Assembly: GCA_021414025.1 (NCBI GenBank)
Contig: JAIOPG010000008.1
Span: forward strand, 124,001 to 188,000
DNA length: 64,000 nucleotides
From: Planctomycetota bacterium
Lineage (GTDB): Bacteria > Planctomycetota > Phycisphaerae > Phycisphaerales > SM1A02
Reading direction: 5' to 3'
Every line of letters begins with the position of its first letter. Position 1 is the stretch's first letter. Shown piece after piece: positions 54,051 through 62,839 of this stretch. The notes below the pieces were generated by a model. The model did not search any database. It was not told the origin of the DNA and was given only the letters and a program-made list of their open reading frames with translations. The position numbers and the translations under genes were made by a program.

Positions 54051-55160
54051 CTATTGTTGCGGGGCGACCAAATCCGCGGCCTTCACGCAGCGGAATCCGA
54101 CATGGTTGCTGGCGGTGCGCACCTCGCCCTTGCCGCGCGTTCCGACCATGTAACGGGTGCAATACTGGTCAGTGCAGAGGAAGGAGCCGCCGCGATGCAC
54201 ACGCTTCTTCTCGCCGGGCTCCGCCGGGTCGTATGGCGTCTCGGGTCCCCTCGGATTGCGTGGCACTCCGCCGGCCAGCTTCAACCGGGCATAGGTGTCC
54301 GCGCGGTACCAGTCGCTGCACCACTCCCACACATTGCCCGCGACATCGAAGAGGCCATAGGCGTTGGGTGGATATTGACCGACCGGCGCGATGCCCTTGA
54401 AGCCATCCTCGCCGGTGTCGCCATCCTTCACGGGGAAAGTGCCCTGGTAAATGTTGGCGACGAACTTGCCGCCGGGCTTGAGCTCGTCGCCCCACGCATA
54501 GAGCTTGCCCGCCGCGCCGCCGCGGGCCGCGAACTCCCACTCCGCCTCCGTGGGCAGCCGCTTGCCCGCCCACTTCGCGTAGGCCTCCGCGTCTTCGTAG
54601 GCCACCTGCACCACGGGATATTTTTCGCGCCCCTTGATGTCGCTGTTCGCCCCCGTGGGATGGCGCCAGTCCGCGCCGGGGACATAGCTCCACCACTGGA
54701 AATAATCGTTCAGAGGTACGGGCTTCGGCGTGGGCGTAAAGACCGTGGAACCCGCGACGAGATTCTCGGGCGGCGCCGTGGGAAACTCCTCCTTGGTCGG
54801 CTTCTGCTCGGCCACGGTGACGTAGCCGGTGGCCTTGACGAATTGCTCGAACTGCTCGTTGGTCACCTCAGTCGCGTCCATCCAGAAGGCGTCGGCGTAG
54901 ACGCGGTGCACGGGCAGCGAGTCGAGCGTGGTGCCCGGAAGGCAGCAGACCGATTCGCTTTTTGCGTCGCTGCCCATGGAGAATTCGCCGCCCGGAATCC
55001 ACACCATGCCCTTGGGAGCCGGTGATGGCGCAGCGATCTTGCTTGGAATAGTTGCCTCGAAAGGCGAAGCCGGCGCGGGCACGGATTGATCGGCAGAGCC
55101 CGCGAGCCCGAGCACGCCGGCACATGCGGCGGCGAGTACAACCAAACTTCGAATCCTCAT
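54051..55160 (-). CDS. Formylglycine-generating enzyme (sulfatase maturase)
   Basis: 369 residues with a signal peptide (LVVLAAACAGVLGLAGSA). The domain is the SUMF1/FGE type: GMVWIPGGEFSMGSDAKSES, DATEVTNEQFEQFVKATGY, YPVVQVAYEDAEAYAKWAGK, RLPTEAEWEFAARGG, NVWEWCSDWY. The active-site cysteines are Cys329 and Cys334 in GGSFLCTDQYCTRY, with the spacing of true copper FGE; many paralogs lack them. It should oxidise the Cys of sulfatases. It lies in the same run as the sulfatase at 57700, with DUF4105 and hydrolase genes between. Confidence 0.92.
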   Translation of the reverse strand: MRIRSLVVLAAACAGVLGLAGSADQSVPAPASPFEATIPSKIAAPSPAPKGMVWIPGGEFSMGSDAKSESVCCLPGTTLDSLPVHRVYADAFWMDATEVTNEQFEQFVKATGYVTVAEQKPTKEEFPTAPPENLVAGSTVFTPTPKPVPLNDYFQWWSYVPGADWRHPTGANSDIKGREKYPVVQVAYEDAEAYAKWAGKRLPTEAEWEFAARGGAAGKLYAWGDELKPGGKFVANIYQGTFPVKDGDTGEDGFKGIAPVGQYPPNAYGLFDVAGNVWEWCSDWYRADTYARLKLAGGVPRNPRGPETPYDPAEPGEKKRVHRGGSFLCTDQYCTRYMVGTRGKGEVRTASNHVGFRCVKAADLVAPQQ

Positions 55161-55169
55161 GCGAGCATC

Positions 55170-56252
55170 CTAGTTGGGTTGAACGGCGGTGGGCATTGGC
55201 AGGCCCTCGCGGATGCGCAGCGAAAAATTCGGATCCTGATCGGCCTTGTTCGCCGCATCGTTGACATGGCTCCTCGCCACGAGTTCCTCGTACGGCAGGC
55301 TGGTGTCGATCCGGTGATTGGCGTACATCTGCTCGGCCGCGTAGCCGCTGAACAATATCTTCCAGCTCATGTGCGCGGGTAGATTGACCGACTTCGCGTT
55401 CTCAAGGACGTTGGTGGCGCAATTGCTCGTCGCGGCATTGTAGAACTGCGGTTCCCGCGCCAGCTGGTTGGCGTGCTCCAAGTATCCGAGCAGAAGCTCC
55501 CTCGCCTGTTCCGGTGTGAAGGTCGAGCGGTACAGATAGACATCCTCATGGCGATAATTGGTGCGGAGCCGGATGACGTCGCGCTCGTCGGAGAAGATGT
55601 AGACCAGCTCGAACTGCCGGAAGAAGCCCTGGACGGTGGAATAGGACTCGGATTGCTGCATGCGGGCCTCGATGGAGACGGCCAGATACTGGTCCCCGTC
55701 AAATCCGAAGCTGACCATGGCGTGCGCGATTGCCGGCGAGCCCCAGTACACCAGCATGGCATCGACCGTGCGCAGCTTGGAGAGGTCGTAGGTGCGGGTT
55801 TCCCAGCGCGGCGCGAAATCCGTCTCCGTCTTGTAGTCGAAGTTGCGGACATTGTGGATGGTCACCCGATCGCCGACGATTTCCGCGGAAGGAAGGGAGG
55901 CGGTCTCCGGCCTCCAATCCCGGTTGTTGGAGGGCGTCCGCGAGAAGAACCAGAGCACCGCCATGGCGAACATGGCGAAGCAGGCGAGGGCGCCGTAGCG
56001 GCGCGGCCGGATGAAAATCACGCAGGCGAGGGCCGCCGCGGCATAGACCCCCGCCGGAATCGCCCGGGGACTTCCACCGGCCAGATCGGTGTAGTAGACG
56101 GCGAGCACAGCCCATCCCGTGGTGCCCAGAAGGAGCATCGCCAGAAAAAAATATCCGACCGCCCTTGCAAGGGACCTCGTGCGGCGGATTTTCGGGGGCT
56201 GGGACGCGCCAGGCGAGTCGTTGACGGAATGAAGCGGTGAGGTTGAAGTCAT
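55170..56252 (-). CDS. DUF4105 membrane protein
   Basis: 360 residues. Two to four transmembrane helices at the N-terminus (AVGYFFLAMLLLGTTGWAVL, VYAAAALACVIFI, ALACFAMFAMAVLWFF), then a large outer domain with VTIHNVRNFDYKTETDFAPR, HAMVSFGFDGDQYLAVSIEA and YNAATSNCATNVLENAKSVN. The conserved Asn-Cys in SNCATNV, with His residues, resembles an NlpC/P60-type active site that DUF4105 is thought to share. It is 9 bases upstream of FGE and 37 bases after the hydrolase. Function unknown. Confidence 0.85.
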   Translation of the reverse strand: MTSTSPLHSVNDSPGASQPPKIRRTRSLARAVGYFFLAMLLLGTTGWAVLAVYYTDLAGGSPRAIPAGVYAAAALACVIFIRPRRYGALACFAMFAMAVLWFFSRTPSNNRDWRPETASLPSAEIVGDRVTIHNVRNFDYKTETDFAPRWETRTYDLSKLRTVDAMLVYWGSPAIAHAMVSFGFDGDQYLAVSIEARMQQSESYSTVQGFFRQFELVYIFSDERDVIRLRTNYRHEDVYLYRSTFTPEQARELLLGYLEHANQLAREPQFYNAATSNCATNVLENAKSVNLPAHMSWKILFSGYAAEQMYANHRIDTSLPYEELVARSHVNDAANKADQDPNFSLRIREGLPMPTAVQPN

Positions 56253-56289
56253 CGCGTTGAGATATAAACCCGGGATTCAGGCATCGCCA

Positions 56290-57690
56290 TCATTCGGAAT
56301 CCAGCTTCTTGATGATCTCCGGCGGCAGCTGGCCCGGATAGCCGTCCTCGACCATCCAGAACCCGTTCTTGTGCACTTGGAGAGGGCGGCCATATTCCGC
56401 ACCCGGAGGCAGCTGGTAGCGCAAGAAAAGGATCAGGTCGGAGCTGACGGCGGGATTGGAGTGAAAGTAGTCGTGGCCGAAGGCGCCGGTGTTGGAGACG
56501 TGGGCGTCGATGATTTGCGTCGACTTGGAAGTGCGCAACAACTCGAGTTCCTGGGGCGTGAACATGTCAGCCTTGACCTCGCCAAGCCGGCTCAGTCCGC
56601 CGAAGAGCCAGCTCGACAGCCCCAAGGCCCCGTCCTTGGAATTGATGTACATGGCGAAGCGCTCGGGCACCTGTCCCAACCGCACCGTGATGAGTTTTTG
56701 CATGACGATGTCCAGATCAATGTCGGGGGCCGCCAGCACCAGCGTGCCGAGCTTCAGCAGCTCACGGGTGTTCCGTCCGCTGGCGCGGATCTCCATGTAA
56801 AGCTCCCTCAATGCGTTGATGGTCGTGTCCGTTCCACGGCTGTGGCAGATGATGTTGATCTTCTTCACATCCGGGTTCTTGGCGATCTTTAGCAGCATCT
56901 GCTTGAGGTGGAACACCGTGAATTCGCTGGACGCGCTGTCGTAGTTGTAGCCGCGCAGAATGCCCGAGCTGCCGGCGGGCCATGTGTAGGCGATGGGCAC
57001 GCCCTGCCGCCCGAAGAAATGCCAGAGCTGGGCGATAGTCTCCACCCCGTCGTCGAAGGTGTTGTTGTAGCCGTGGATGAAGAGATACACCTCCTTGTGC
57101 GTCGTCTTGGCCAGCTGGGCCGAAAGCTCGGCCTCCATGAAGCCTTCGGCGAGCAGCTCCTCTGCATCAACTTCGTCGCCGAGCATGTTGAAGGCCGCGG
57201 GATCGGCCGTCTGGTTAGGTATTGCGTTCACATCCACGATCTTGACCAGCGATCGCGGCGTGAGCGGGAATCGCACGATCTCGTTTGTATTAACAACCTC
57301 GACCTCCAGATTGACCGATCGATCCCTGGCTCGGCTGGCCTTGTCCAGTTCCTCCCAGGAGATGTTGTGGCCGAACTCGACCTGGCTGACTCCAAAGGCC
57401 ACCGAACGGGAACGTACATATCCGTACTTTCTTCCATTCACTGAATCCGGATCGATTTCCGGAGCGCGGTCGGTGAAATAGAGCACGTCGACCTTGTTGT
57501 TCTGGAACTCCGGCGGCACATTTGGAAAAGGATCGACATCACCGGCCAGATACAGATTGGGCGTGGGCATCAGCTGGATCTTGTTCGAGCATCCAGCCAA
57601 AGCCACCAGCACGAGGACCGCGGCCGTCGCCGGAGCGACGAACCTTGCCGATGAACGGACCTTCAGGGTTTGAAGCGGGGACTCAATCAT
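56290..57690 (-). CDS. Alpha/beta hydrolase lipoprotein (DUF900)
   Basis: 466 residues. Lipoprotein signal with lipobox LVALAGC (Cys34). The hydrolase part has VYLFIHGYNNTFDDGVETIA, GVPIAYTWPAGSS, and the nucleophile elbow IICHSRGTDTTINAL (Cys-His-Ser-Arg-Gly instead of the usual G-x-S-x-G). A late His in SNTGAFGHDYF may complete the triad. Outer- or inner-membrane-anchored esterase/lipase-like enzyme; substrate unknown. Nine bases after the sulfatase, so probably co-transcribed. Confidence 0.82.
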   Translation of the reverse strand: MIESPLQTLKVRSSARFVAPATAAVLVLVALAGCSNKIQLMPTPNLYLAGDVDPFPNVPPEFQNNKVDVLYFTDRAPEIDPDSVNGRKYGYVRSRSVAFGVSQVEFGHNISWEELDKASRARDRSVNLEVEVVNTNEIVRFPLTPRSLVKIVDVNAIPNQTADPAAFNMLGDEVDAEELLAEGFMEAELSAQLAKTTHKEVYLFIHGYNNTFDDGVETIAQLWHFFGRQGVPIAYTWPAGSSGILRGYNYDSASSEFTVFHLKQMLLKIAKNPDVKKINIICHSRGTDTTINALRELYMEIRASGRNTRELLKLGTLVLAAPDIDLDIVMQKLITVRLGQVPERFAMYINSKDGALGLSSWLFGGLSRLGEVKADMFTPQELELLRTSKSTQIIDAHVSNTGAFGHDYFHSNPAVSSDLILFLRYQLPPGAEYGRPLQVHKNGFWMVEDGYPGQLPPEIIKKLDSE

Positions 57691-57699
57691 GCGCCCGCA

Positions 57700-59259
57700 T
57701 CACTTGTCGCCTGAGCCGCGCTGCAAGCTCTCCAGCACGTTGTCGAGGGAGAAGCTGCCGGGCTTCTGGCTCGGTGGGTACTCCTTGAAGGTGGAGAGGA
57801 ACTCGGCGACATACTCCTGCGCCGGCACAAGCACGAAGAGGTGATCCACGCGCCAATGCCAGTAGTCGATGGAGTGGTCGGCCGCCTCGAAGGGGTCGGA
57901 GCGGAGGTTGTAGATCTTGGGAAGCCGCAACGTGGCGTACGCCTCCTGCCAACCCGCCGCGCCTTCGGCGCGCTGCTCCTGGAAGACGATCTTGTATTGG
58001 TTCACGCGCAGGGCCGTCAGGTTGCCCTCGTCGCCGAAGTAGAAGAACTCGTGGCGCGGGCTGGGCGCCTTGCCGGCCAGCGCGTCGGTGAGGTTGTAGC
58101 CGTCGAGATGCACCTTGAAGGTCGCGTCGCCGATCTTCACGCCCTTGAGCAGCCGCTCCTTGACATCGGGCGCCCCGGCCGCGGCCAGCAGCGTGGGCAG
58201 CATGTCCTCGTGGGAGAAGATGTCGTTGAGGACGGTGCCGGGCTTGATGACTCCGGGCCAGCGGATCATGCAGGGCACTCGGTAGCCGCCTTCCCACTGG
58301 GTCCCCTTCTCGCCGTGAAACGGCGACTGGCCGCCGTCGGGCCAGGTCATCTTCTCGGCGCCGTTGTCGGTGGAGTACATGACGATGGTGTTGTCCTCCA
58401 GGCCGAGCTGCTTGAGCTTGTCCAGCAGCTGGCCGACCATCGAGTCATGCTCGACCATGCCGTCGGGATAGACGCCCAGACCGGTCTTCCCCTTCCATTC
58501 CGGGCCGAGGTGCGTCCAGATGTGCATGCGCGTCGAGTTCCACCAGACGAAGAAGGGCTTGTCGGATTTTGCCGCCTTCTCCAGATAGTCCAGCGTCGCC
58601 TTGGTGATCTCGGCGTCGATCGTCTCCATGCGCTTCTTGCCCAGCGGGCCGGTGCTCTCGATGCGCTGCGTGCCGTCGGGATTGGCCCAGCAGTGGAGCA
58701 CGCCGCGGGTCGCGTACTTCGTGATCAGAGCCGGATCCTTGAAGTAGTCGGGGTTCTCGAACTCCTCCTCGGCGTTCAGGTGGTAGAGCGAGCCGAAAAA
58801 CTCGTCGAATCCGTGGGCGGTGGGAAGAGTCGAGTCGGCGTCGCCGACATGGTTCTTGCCGAACTGCGCCGTCTGGTAGCCCTGCGCCTTGAGCAGCTGG
58901 GCGATGGTCACGTCGCGGGCCTGCAGTCCCTCCTTCGCGCCGGGCAGGCCGACCTTGAGCAGGCCGGTGCGGAAGCCGCACTGGCCGGTGATGAAGGCGG
59001 CGCGGCCCGCGGTGCAGCTCTGCTGGCCATACCAGTCGGTGAAGAGCGCGCCCTCCTTGGCGATGCGGTCGATGTTGGGGGTCTTGTAGCCCATCATGCC
59101 CTGGTTGTAGGCGCTGACATTCCAGTAGCCGATGTCGTCGCCCCAGATGATGAGGATGTTGGGCTTCTTGTCCGCGGCATGGGCCGGCGCGGTGAAGCCG
59201 ATGATGGCGGCGCATGCGGTCAGAAGCGCAAATCCGAACGAGAGCAGATTGGTTTTCAT
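57700..59259 (-). CDS. Secreted arylsulfatase-type sulfatase
   Basis: 519 residues with signal peptide (LLSFGFALLTACAAIIGFTA). Family S1 sulfatase motifs: NILIIWGDDIGYWN (metal Asp pair), QQSCTAGRAAFITGQ with Cys82-x-Ala-x-Arg86, the formylglycine site, then GKNHVGD, FVWWNSTRMHIWTH, MYSTDNGAEK and EGGYRVPCMIRW. It hydrolyses a sulfate ester; specificity unknown. It needs FGE-type maturation, and a secreted FGE with both active cysteines is encoded in the same strand run at 54051. ATG 59259 starts the signal peptide. Confidence 0.93.
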   Translation of the reverse strand: MKTNLLSFGFALLTACAAIIGFTAPAHAADKKPNILIIWGDDIGYWNVSAYNQGMMGYKTPNIDRIAKEGALFTDWYGQQSCTAGRAAFITGQCGFRTGLLKVGLPGAKEGLQARDVTIAQLLKAQGYQTAQFGKNHVGDADSTLPTAHGFDEFFGSLYHLNAEEEFENPDYFKDPALITKYATRGVLHCWANPDGTQRIESTGPLGKKRMETIDAEITKATLDYLEKAAKSDKPFFVWWNSTRMHIWTHLGPEWKGKTGLGVYPDGMVEHDSMVGQLLDKLKQLGLEDNTIVMYSTDNGAEKMTWPDGGQSPFHGEKGTQWEGGYRVPCMIRWPGVIKPGTVLNDIFSHEDMLPTLLAAAGAPDVKERLLKGVKIGDATFKVHLDGYNLTDALAGKAPSPRHEFFYFGDEGNLTALRVNQYKIVFQEQRAEGAAGWQEAYATLRLPKIYNLRSDPFEAADHSIDYWHWRVDHLFVLVPAQEYVAEFLSTFKEYPPSQKPGSFSLDNVLESLQRGSGDK

Positions 59260-59319
59260 AGGTCGGGCAAGTGTACGTTGAAAGCGAAGGAGCGACCGAG
59301 TCGTCGCCGGCATTCCTCG

Positions 59320-59850
59320 CTAGCGCCCGCCCGATCCGGCTGCCGACTCCTCCGCCAGAGGCATCTCCGAGGCGATCACGAGATCAATGACGGTATTGGT
59401 CCGGTGCTCGATTTGCAGGAACTGCGCCGCGTGGATCGGAGACACCTCTGCGGCGAGGCGCGTGTAGGTGCTCTGCATCAGGTCGACCTCGTCGCGCTGC
59501 AGCTTGAGCCAGTCTTTGGCAATCGCGTCAGCGGTGGCGTTGTCCACCTTTCCAGTGTCGATGGCGGTCAGGTAGCGCTTGATCAGCGCGATGCGTCGAT
59601 CGCCCAGCACGAAGAGATCCGCCTCGTATTCGGCGTAGATCGGCCAGAACTTGGCGGCCTCCTCCGGGGTGAGGCGCATCACCTGGTTGATGATGTGGGC
59701 CTTGCCGGTGCTGAGCTCCGAGCGGACGCGGGCGACGTAGGCCGCCACTGCGGGATCTTGCTGGGCGGGATCCTTCGCAGGCGTTGAGGCGCAGCCGCAC
59801 AGGAGGATCATGGCGAGAGGACCCGCGAAACGCGTAATTCGATGAGACAT
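59320..59850 (-). CDS. Small helical lipoprotein, Spy/CpxP-like
   Basis: 176 residues. Lipobox AMILLCGC, then a Pro/Ala spacer and a helical domain: LTPEEAAKFWPIYAEYEADL (the LTxEQ-like pattern), GDRRIALIKRYLTAIDTGKV and AKDWLKLQRDEVDLMQSTYT. The arrangement resembles periplasmic Spy/CpxP proteins, but the family is not certain. A good AAAGGAAA lies before the ATG. Sixty bases separate it from the downstream sulfatase gene. Confidence 0.7.
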   Translation of the reverse strand: MSHRITRFAGPLAMILLCGCASTPAKDPAQQDPAVAAYVARVRSELSTGKAHIINQVMRLTPEEAAKFWPIYAEYEADLFVLGDRRIALIKRYLTAIDTGKVDNATADAIAKDWLKLQRDEVDLMQSTYTRLAAEVSPIHAAQFLQIEHRTNTVIDLVIASEMPLAEESAAGSGGR

Positions 59851-59872
59851 GGAAGTTTCCTTTCGTGGAAGT

Positions 59873-60496
59873 TCAGGGAGCGACGGAGATGGTGGCCGGT
59901 TGGGTGAGGCGGAACTCCAGGACGGCGCCGACCGGAATGGTCACCGACTCCCCCTTGCGAATCAACGATACCGCCCCGCCGATCGCGGCGCCCGCCGCTG
60001 CGCCCTGCCCGCCGTCAAAAGCGGCGCCAATGCCGGCGCCGATGCCCGAATTGCGCGCGGTCTTGCGGAAAGAGGTGGTGCCCGCCTCGGAGAAGTTGCT
60101 GGTCGAAAGCGGAACCAGCTGGCCGTTGACGATGAGCTGCGAGAGGCTGATCTCAAGTTCGGACTTGCCGAAGAGTCGTCCCGCCCTTTTCGATTCGTTA
60201 ACCTTGCCGATGACGGAGGTGCCCGCCTTGGCAGCGACCACGCCGTCGACCATCAGGTCGTTCATCAGGAGCGCTTGGAATCCCATTCCTGCCTTGGAGT
60301 CGGAGCTCACCTGGCTCTTCATCTGCACCACCAGCAGCGTGCCCCCGGGCACGGTGACCTGCCGGGTCGCGACCGGCGTCGGCGCTGCGGCGGGAGCGGC
60401 CTGCGGAGGCGGAGCGGAAGGAGCGGTCTGTGCGAACGACGCCGTCGAAAATGCGCCCAGGATGATCGCTGAGACGAGAGAGTTGCGTGGAGCCAT
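59873..60496 (-). CDS. Exported glycine-zipper protein
   Basis: 207 residues: signal peptide (LVSAIILGAFSTASFAQ), Ala/Pro/Gln-rich linker, then VTVPGGTLLVVQMKSQVSSD, LSQLIVNGQLVPLST and a glycine-zipper segment (NSGIGAGIGAAFDGGQGAAA, GAAIGGAVSL). The last part is VTIPVGAVLEFRLTQP. ATG 60496 begins the signal; the longer frame runs antisense through the neighbour. Glycine zippers of this kind occur in outer-membrane and envelope lipoproteins. Function unknown. Confidence 0.75.
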   Translation of the reverse strand: MAPRNSLVSAIILGAFSTASFAQTAPSAPPPQAAPAAAPTPVATRQVTVPGGTLLVVQMKSQVSSDSKAGMGFQALLMNDLMVDGVVAAKAGTSVIGKVNESKRAGRLFGKSELEISLSQLIVNGQLVPLSTSNFSEAGTTSFRKTARNSGIGAGIGAAFDGGQGAAAGAAIGGAVSLIRKGESVTIPVGAVLEFRLTQPATISVAP

Positions 60497-60518
60497 GATG
60501 CGGGCAGTGTATCCCGCA

Positions 60519-60560
60519 AACAACAATCCCCGGCGCAAGGCTCGAAGCCCGGCGCCGGGG
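60519..60560 (-). terminator. Terminator after the bactofilin-like/RDD gene
   Basis: ccccggcgc and gcgccgggg (60528-60560) form a 9-bp GC stem with an inner ggct-cga-agcc stem. On the minus strand it is followed by attgttgtttg. It is about 22 bases past the gene's stop. Confidence 0.7.
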
Positions 60561-60582
60561 GAGGAGAAGTGTTCCAGTGTTC

Positions 60583-62361
60583 CTAGAGCAGCGGAGTTCC
60601 CTTGGGCACCTTCACGACTGTGGTGCCGGCGATCTTGTCGTGCCACGACTGCCTCTGATCGTCGAAGGCGACCCAGATGAATCCCAGGCCGGCGACCGCC
60701 AGCGACAGGAATGAGCTCAACCCGCGCACCACGGCGATGCCGCCGTCCACGGGCCGGTCGTCCAGGCGCACAACCCTGAGGCCGCAGATGACGCCGCCGA
60801 TGGTCGTGCCCTTGGTCGCCCACATCACCATGTTGTAGATGACGAACAACAGCAAGATGCCGCCGCCATCCATGTCCCAGTGGAAGACGTAGGAGACAAT
60901 GGCGAACACGATGGAGACCATGAAGATGTCGAGGATCGACGCGATCAGGCGGATCCAGAAGCCCGCCCGCTCCATGGTGCTCGCGGAGAAATGCAATGCC
61001 TGCGGCGCTGCGCCAACGGCGCCGCCGGCGACCGGACTGACAAGCGGCGGCACGAACGCCGGAGCGGCTGGGGCCGTCGCGGTGACCTCGTCGGCCAGCG
61101 AACGCCGGTGATTCTTGTACATGAGCAGCAGCGTGTAGAGGACGATGCCGGTGCCGAACACACCCAGCACCTTGAAGAGCACGAAGCCCAGAATCGGCAC
61201 GGTGTAGAGCAGCAGCACGATCGCCCCGCCAAGGATCACGGCGATGGCCGGATGCCCCGCGCCCTCGTCGAAGAGCTTGGTGATGCGGCGGCCGATCCAT
61301 GCCAGCAGGACCACCTTGCCGAAGATTTCCGCGCAGCACATGGCGAGGGTGAACAGAGGGAGCAGCACGAATCCAATGCCAAGGGTCAGCGTCAGCAGCA
61401 GCAGAAGGGTGACCACCGGCGTCAGCACCATGATCAGCAGACTGGCCAGAATGGACATGCCGGGCCGCTGCTCAAGCGTCTGCACGCAGCGGTTCACGCC
61501 GGAGGGCGCCACCAGCGCCAGGAAGGCGTAGAAACCCAGGACCCCCAGCGCGATGTACCACGCCCACATCAGCTCCGCGTTGAAGGCCAGCGGCCGCGCG
61601 TAGAGCAGGCACTCCTTGACCCAGACCTGAATCCCCTCGAAATTGAATGGCCCGCCGATGGCGACGTGGTTGATTTCGCCCTTGATCACGGCCTTGGGAT
61701 CGCGCTTGATCTCGCCACCGACGCAGACCGCTTCGCCATCGACCACAGCGTCGGGCCCGAGCTCGAGGTTGCCCATGATCGCGACGACATCGCCCTTGAT
61801 GTGTCCGTTGACGTAGGTGCTGCCCATCACCGCCACCGCGGCGCCGCCCACGGTGCCGCTGTTGACCCGCGTGTTGCCGAGAATCGAAACGACCGCGTCG
61901 CCCACATTGCCCGAGGAGGTGGAGGAACCCATCACGGAAACCACGGCGTCGCCCACCTCGCCATTGGCGGTCGATGAACCGAAGATGGAGACCACCCCGT
62001 CCGCCTTCACCTCGGCCGGCTGAATGCTGTCCTTGCCGAAGCTGACGATCTCGTTGCCGGTGTGACTCCGGTGCACAATGGTGCCCCGCGAACGCCGGGT
62101 GCTCTTGACCGTTGTGGCAGGAGCGCTGCCGTCGTCCGCCTGGTCGTCCATCGCGGCGAGCTCGGCTGGTGCCTCGGGAGTCTCGGGCGCGGCAATCTCC
62201 GCGGATGAATCCACGGCATCGTCGCCGGCCTGCTCCGTCTGGGAGGGAGCCGCGGCGTGGGAAGCCTTGCAGGCCGGAACCACGGCCAGCGCCAACGCGA
62301 GCGCAAAGAGCATGGAGGCGAACTTGGAGATCAGGGGAAGTTGTGGCGAATTAGATTTCAT
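60583..62361 (-). CDS. Membrane protein with bactofilin-like repeats and C-terminal RDD domain
   Basis: 592 residues. Signal-type N-terminus (LISKFASMLFALALALAVVP), acidic Ala/Glu linker, then bactofilin-like beta repeats (residues about 95-235: VVSIFGSSTANGEVGDAVVS, VMGSSTSSGNVGDAVVSILG). About four to five transmembrane helices follow, then an RDD domain with two or three more (AGFWIRLIASILDIFMVSIV, TIGGVICGLRVVRLDDRPVD, WHDKIAGTTVVKVP). ATG 62361 is preferred; 62379 is an alternative. It overlaps the upstream putative anti-sigma gene by 11 bases. Function unknown; combination unusual. Confidence 0.8.
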   Translation of the reverse strand: MKSNSPQLPLISKFASMLFALALALAVVPACKASHAAAPSQTEQAGDDAVDSSAEIAAPETPEAPAELAAMDDQADDGSAPATTVKSTRRSRGTIVHRSHTGNEIVSFGKDSIQPAEVKADGVVSIFGSSTANGEVGDAVVSVMGSSTSSGNVGDAVVSILGNTRVNSGTVGGAAVAVMGSTYVNGHIKGDVVAIMGNLELGPDAVVDGEAVCVGGEIKRDPKAVIKGEINHVAIGGPFNFEGIQVWVKECLLYARPLAFNAELMWAWYIALGVLGFYAFLALVAPSGVNRCVQTLEQRPGMSILASLLIMVLTPVVTLLLLLTLTLGIGFVLLPLFTLAMCCAEIFGKVVLLAWIGRRITKLFDEGAGHPAIAVILGGAIVLLLYTVPILGFVLFKVLGVFGTGIVLYTLLLMYKNHRRSLADEVTATAPAAPAFVPPLVSPVAGGAVGAAPQALHFSASTMERAGFWIRLIASILDIFMVSIVFAIVSYVFHWDMDGGGILLLFVIYNMVMWATKGTTIGGVICGLRVVRLDDRPVDGGIAVVRGLSSFLSLAVAGLGFIWVAFDDQRQSWHDKIAGTTVVKVPKGTPLL

Positions 62362-62839
62362 TGAAGAGGGGTGTCCCATGGTTGCGGATGAAGGTGCGAT
62401 AGGTGAAGGCGCAGAGGCCGAAGAAAGATGCGTAGAGCGCCGCGATCAGCGCGATGCTTCCGTAGTGCCAGAGCGGCGGAATGGTGGCCAGCATGTCGTT
62501 GGTGAAATCGAAGACCCAGGTGCAGGCGTTGAAGGCCTTGGCGAAAAGGCCCAGCCGGTCTTCACTCTGCTCCAGGAAGTCGCTGGTGCGGATGCCGTTG
62601 CTGAGGATATAGAAGGCGGTGACCACCACGACGCCGACCGTGGCGGCGAAGGCGAGGAAGGTCATGCGGATCCCCTCAGGCCATTCACTGAAGGACTTGC
62701 GGTGCCAGGGCAGCGCCGCCCGCTGCTCAATGGCGGCCATCACGCGCGACTCGAGGGTCCGCGGGGCGCGTCGTGATGGCAGCTCGCTCAGATGGCGGTG
62801 GATCAAGTGCTCGAGCTCGCGGGGCGACCGGTCACTCAT
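62351..62839 (-). CDS. Putative membrane anti-sigma factor
   Basis: 162 residues. A cytoplasmic N-terminus (ELEHLIHRHLSELPSRRAPR, TLESRVMAAIEQRAALPW) resembles anti-sigma N-terminal regions but lacks the HxxxCxxC zinc motif. Two transmembrane helices follow (MTFLAFAATVGVVVVTAFYI, IALIAALYASFFGLCAFTYR). Its start overlaps the upstream ECF sigma stop by 8 bases, as typical sigma/anti-sigma pairs do. The role is inferred mainly from position. Confidence 0.65.
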   Translation of the reverse strand: MSDRSPRELEHLIHRHLSELPSRRAPRTLESRVMAAIEQRAALPWHRKSFSEWPEGIRMTFLAFAATVGVVVVTAFYILSNGIRTSDFLEQSEDRLGLFAKAFNACTWVFDFTNDMLATIPPLWHYGSIALIAALYASFFGLCAFTYRTFIRNHGTPLFNEI

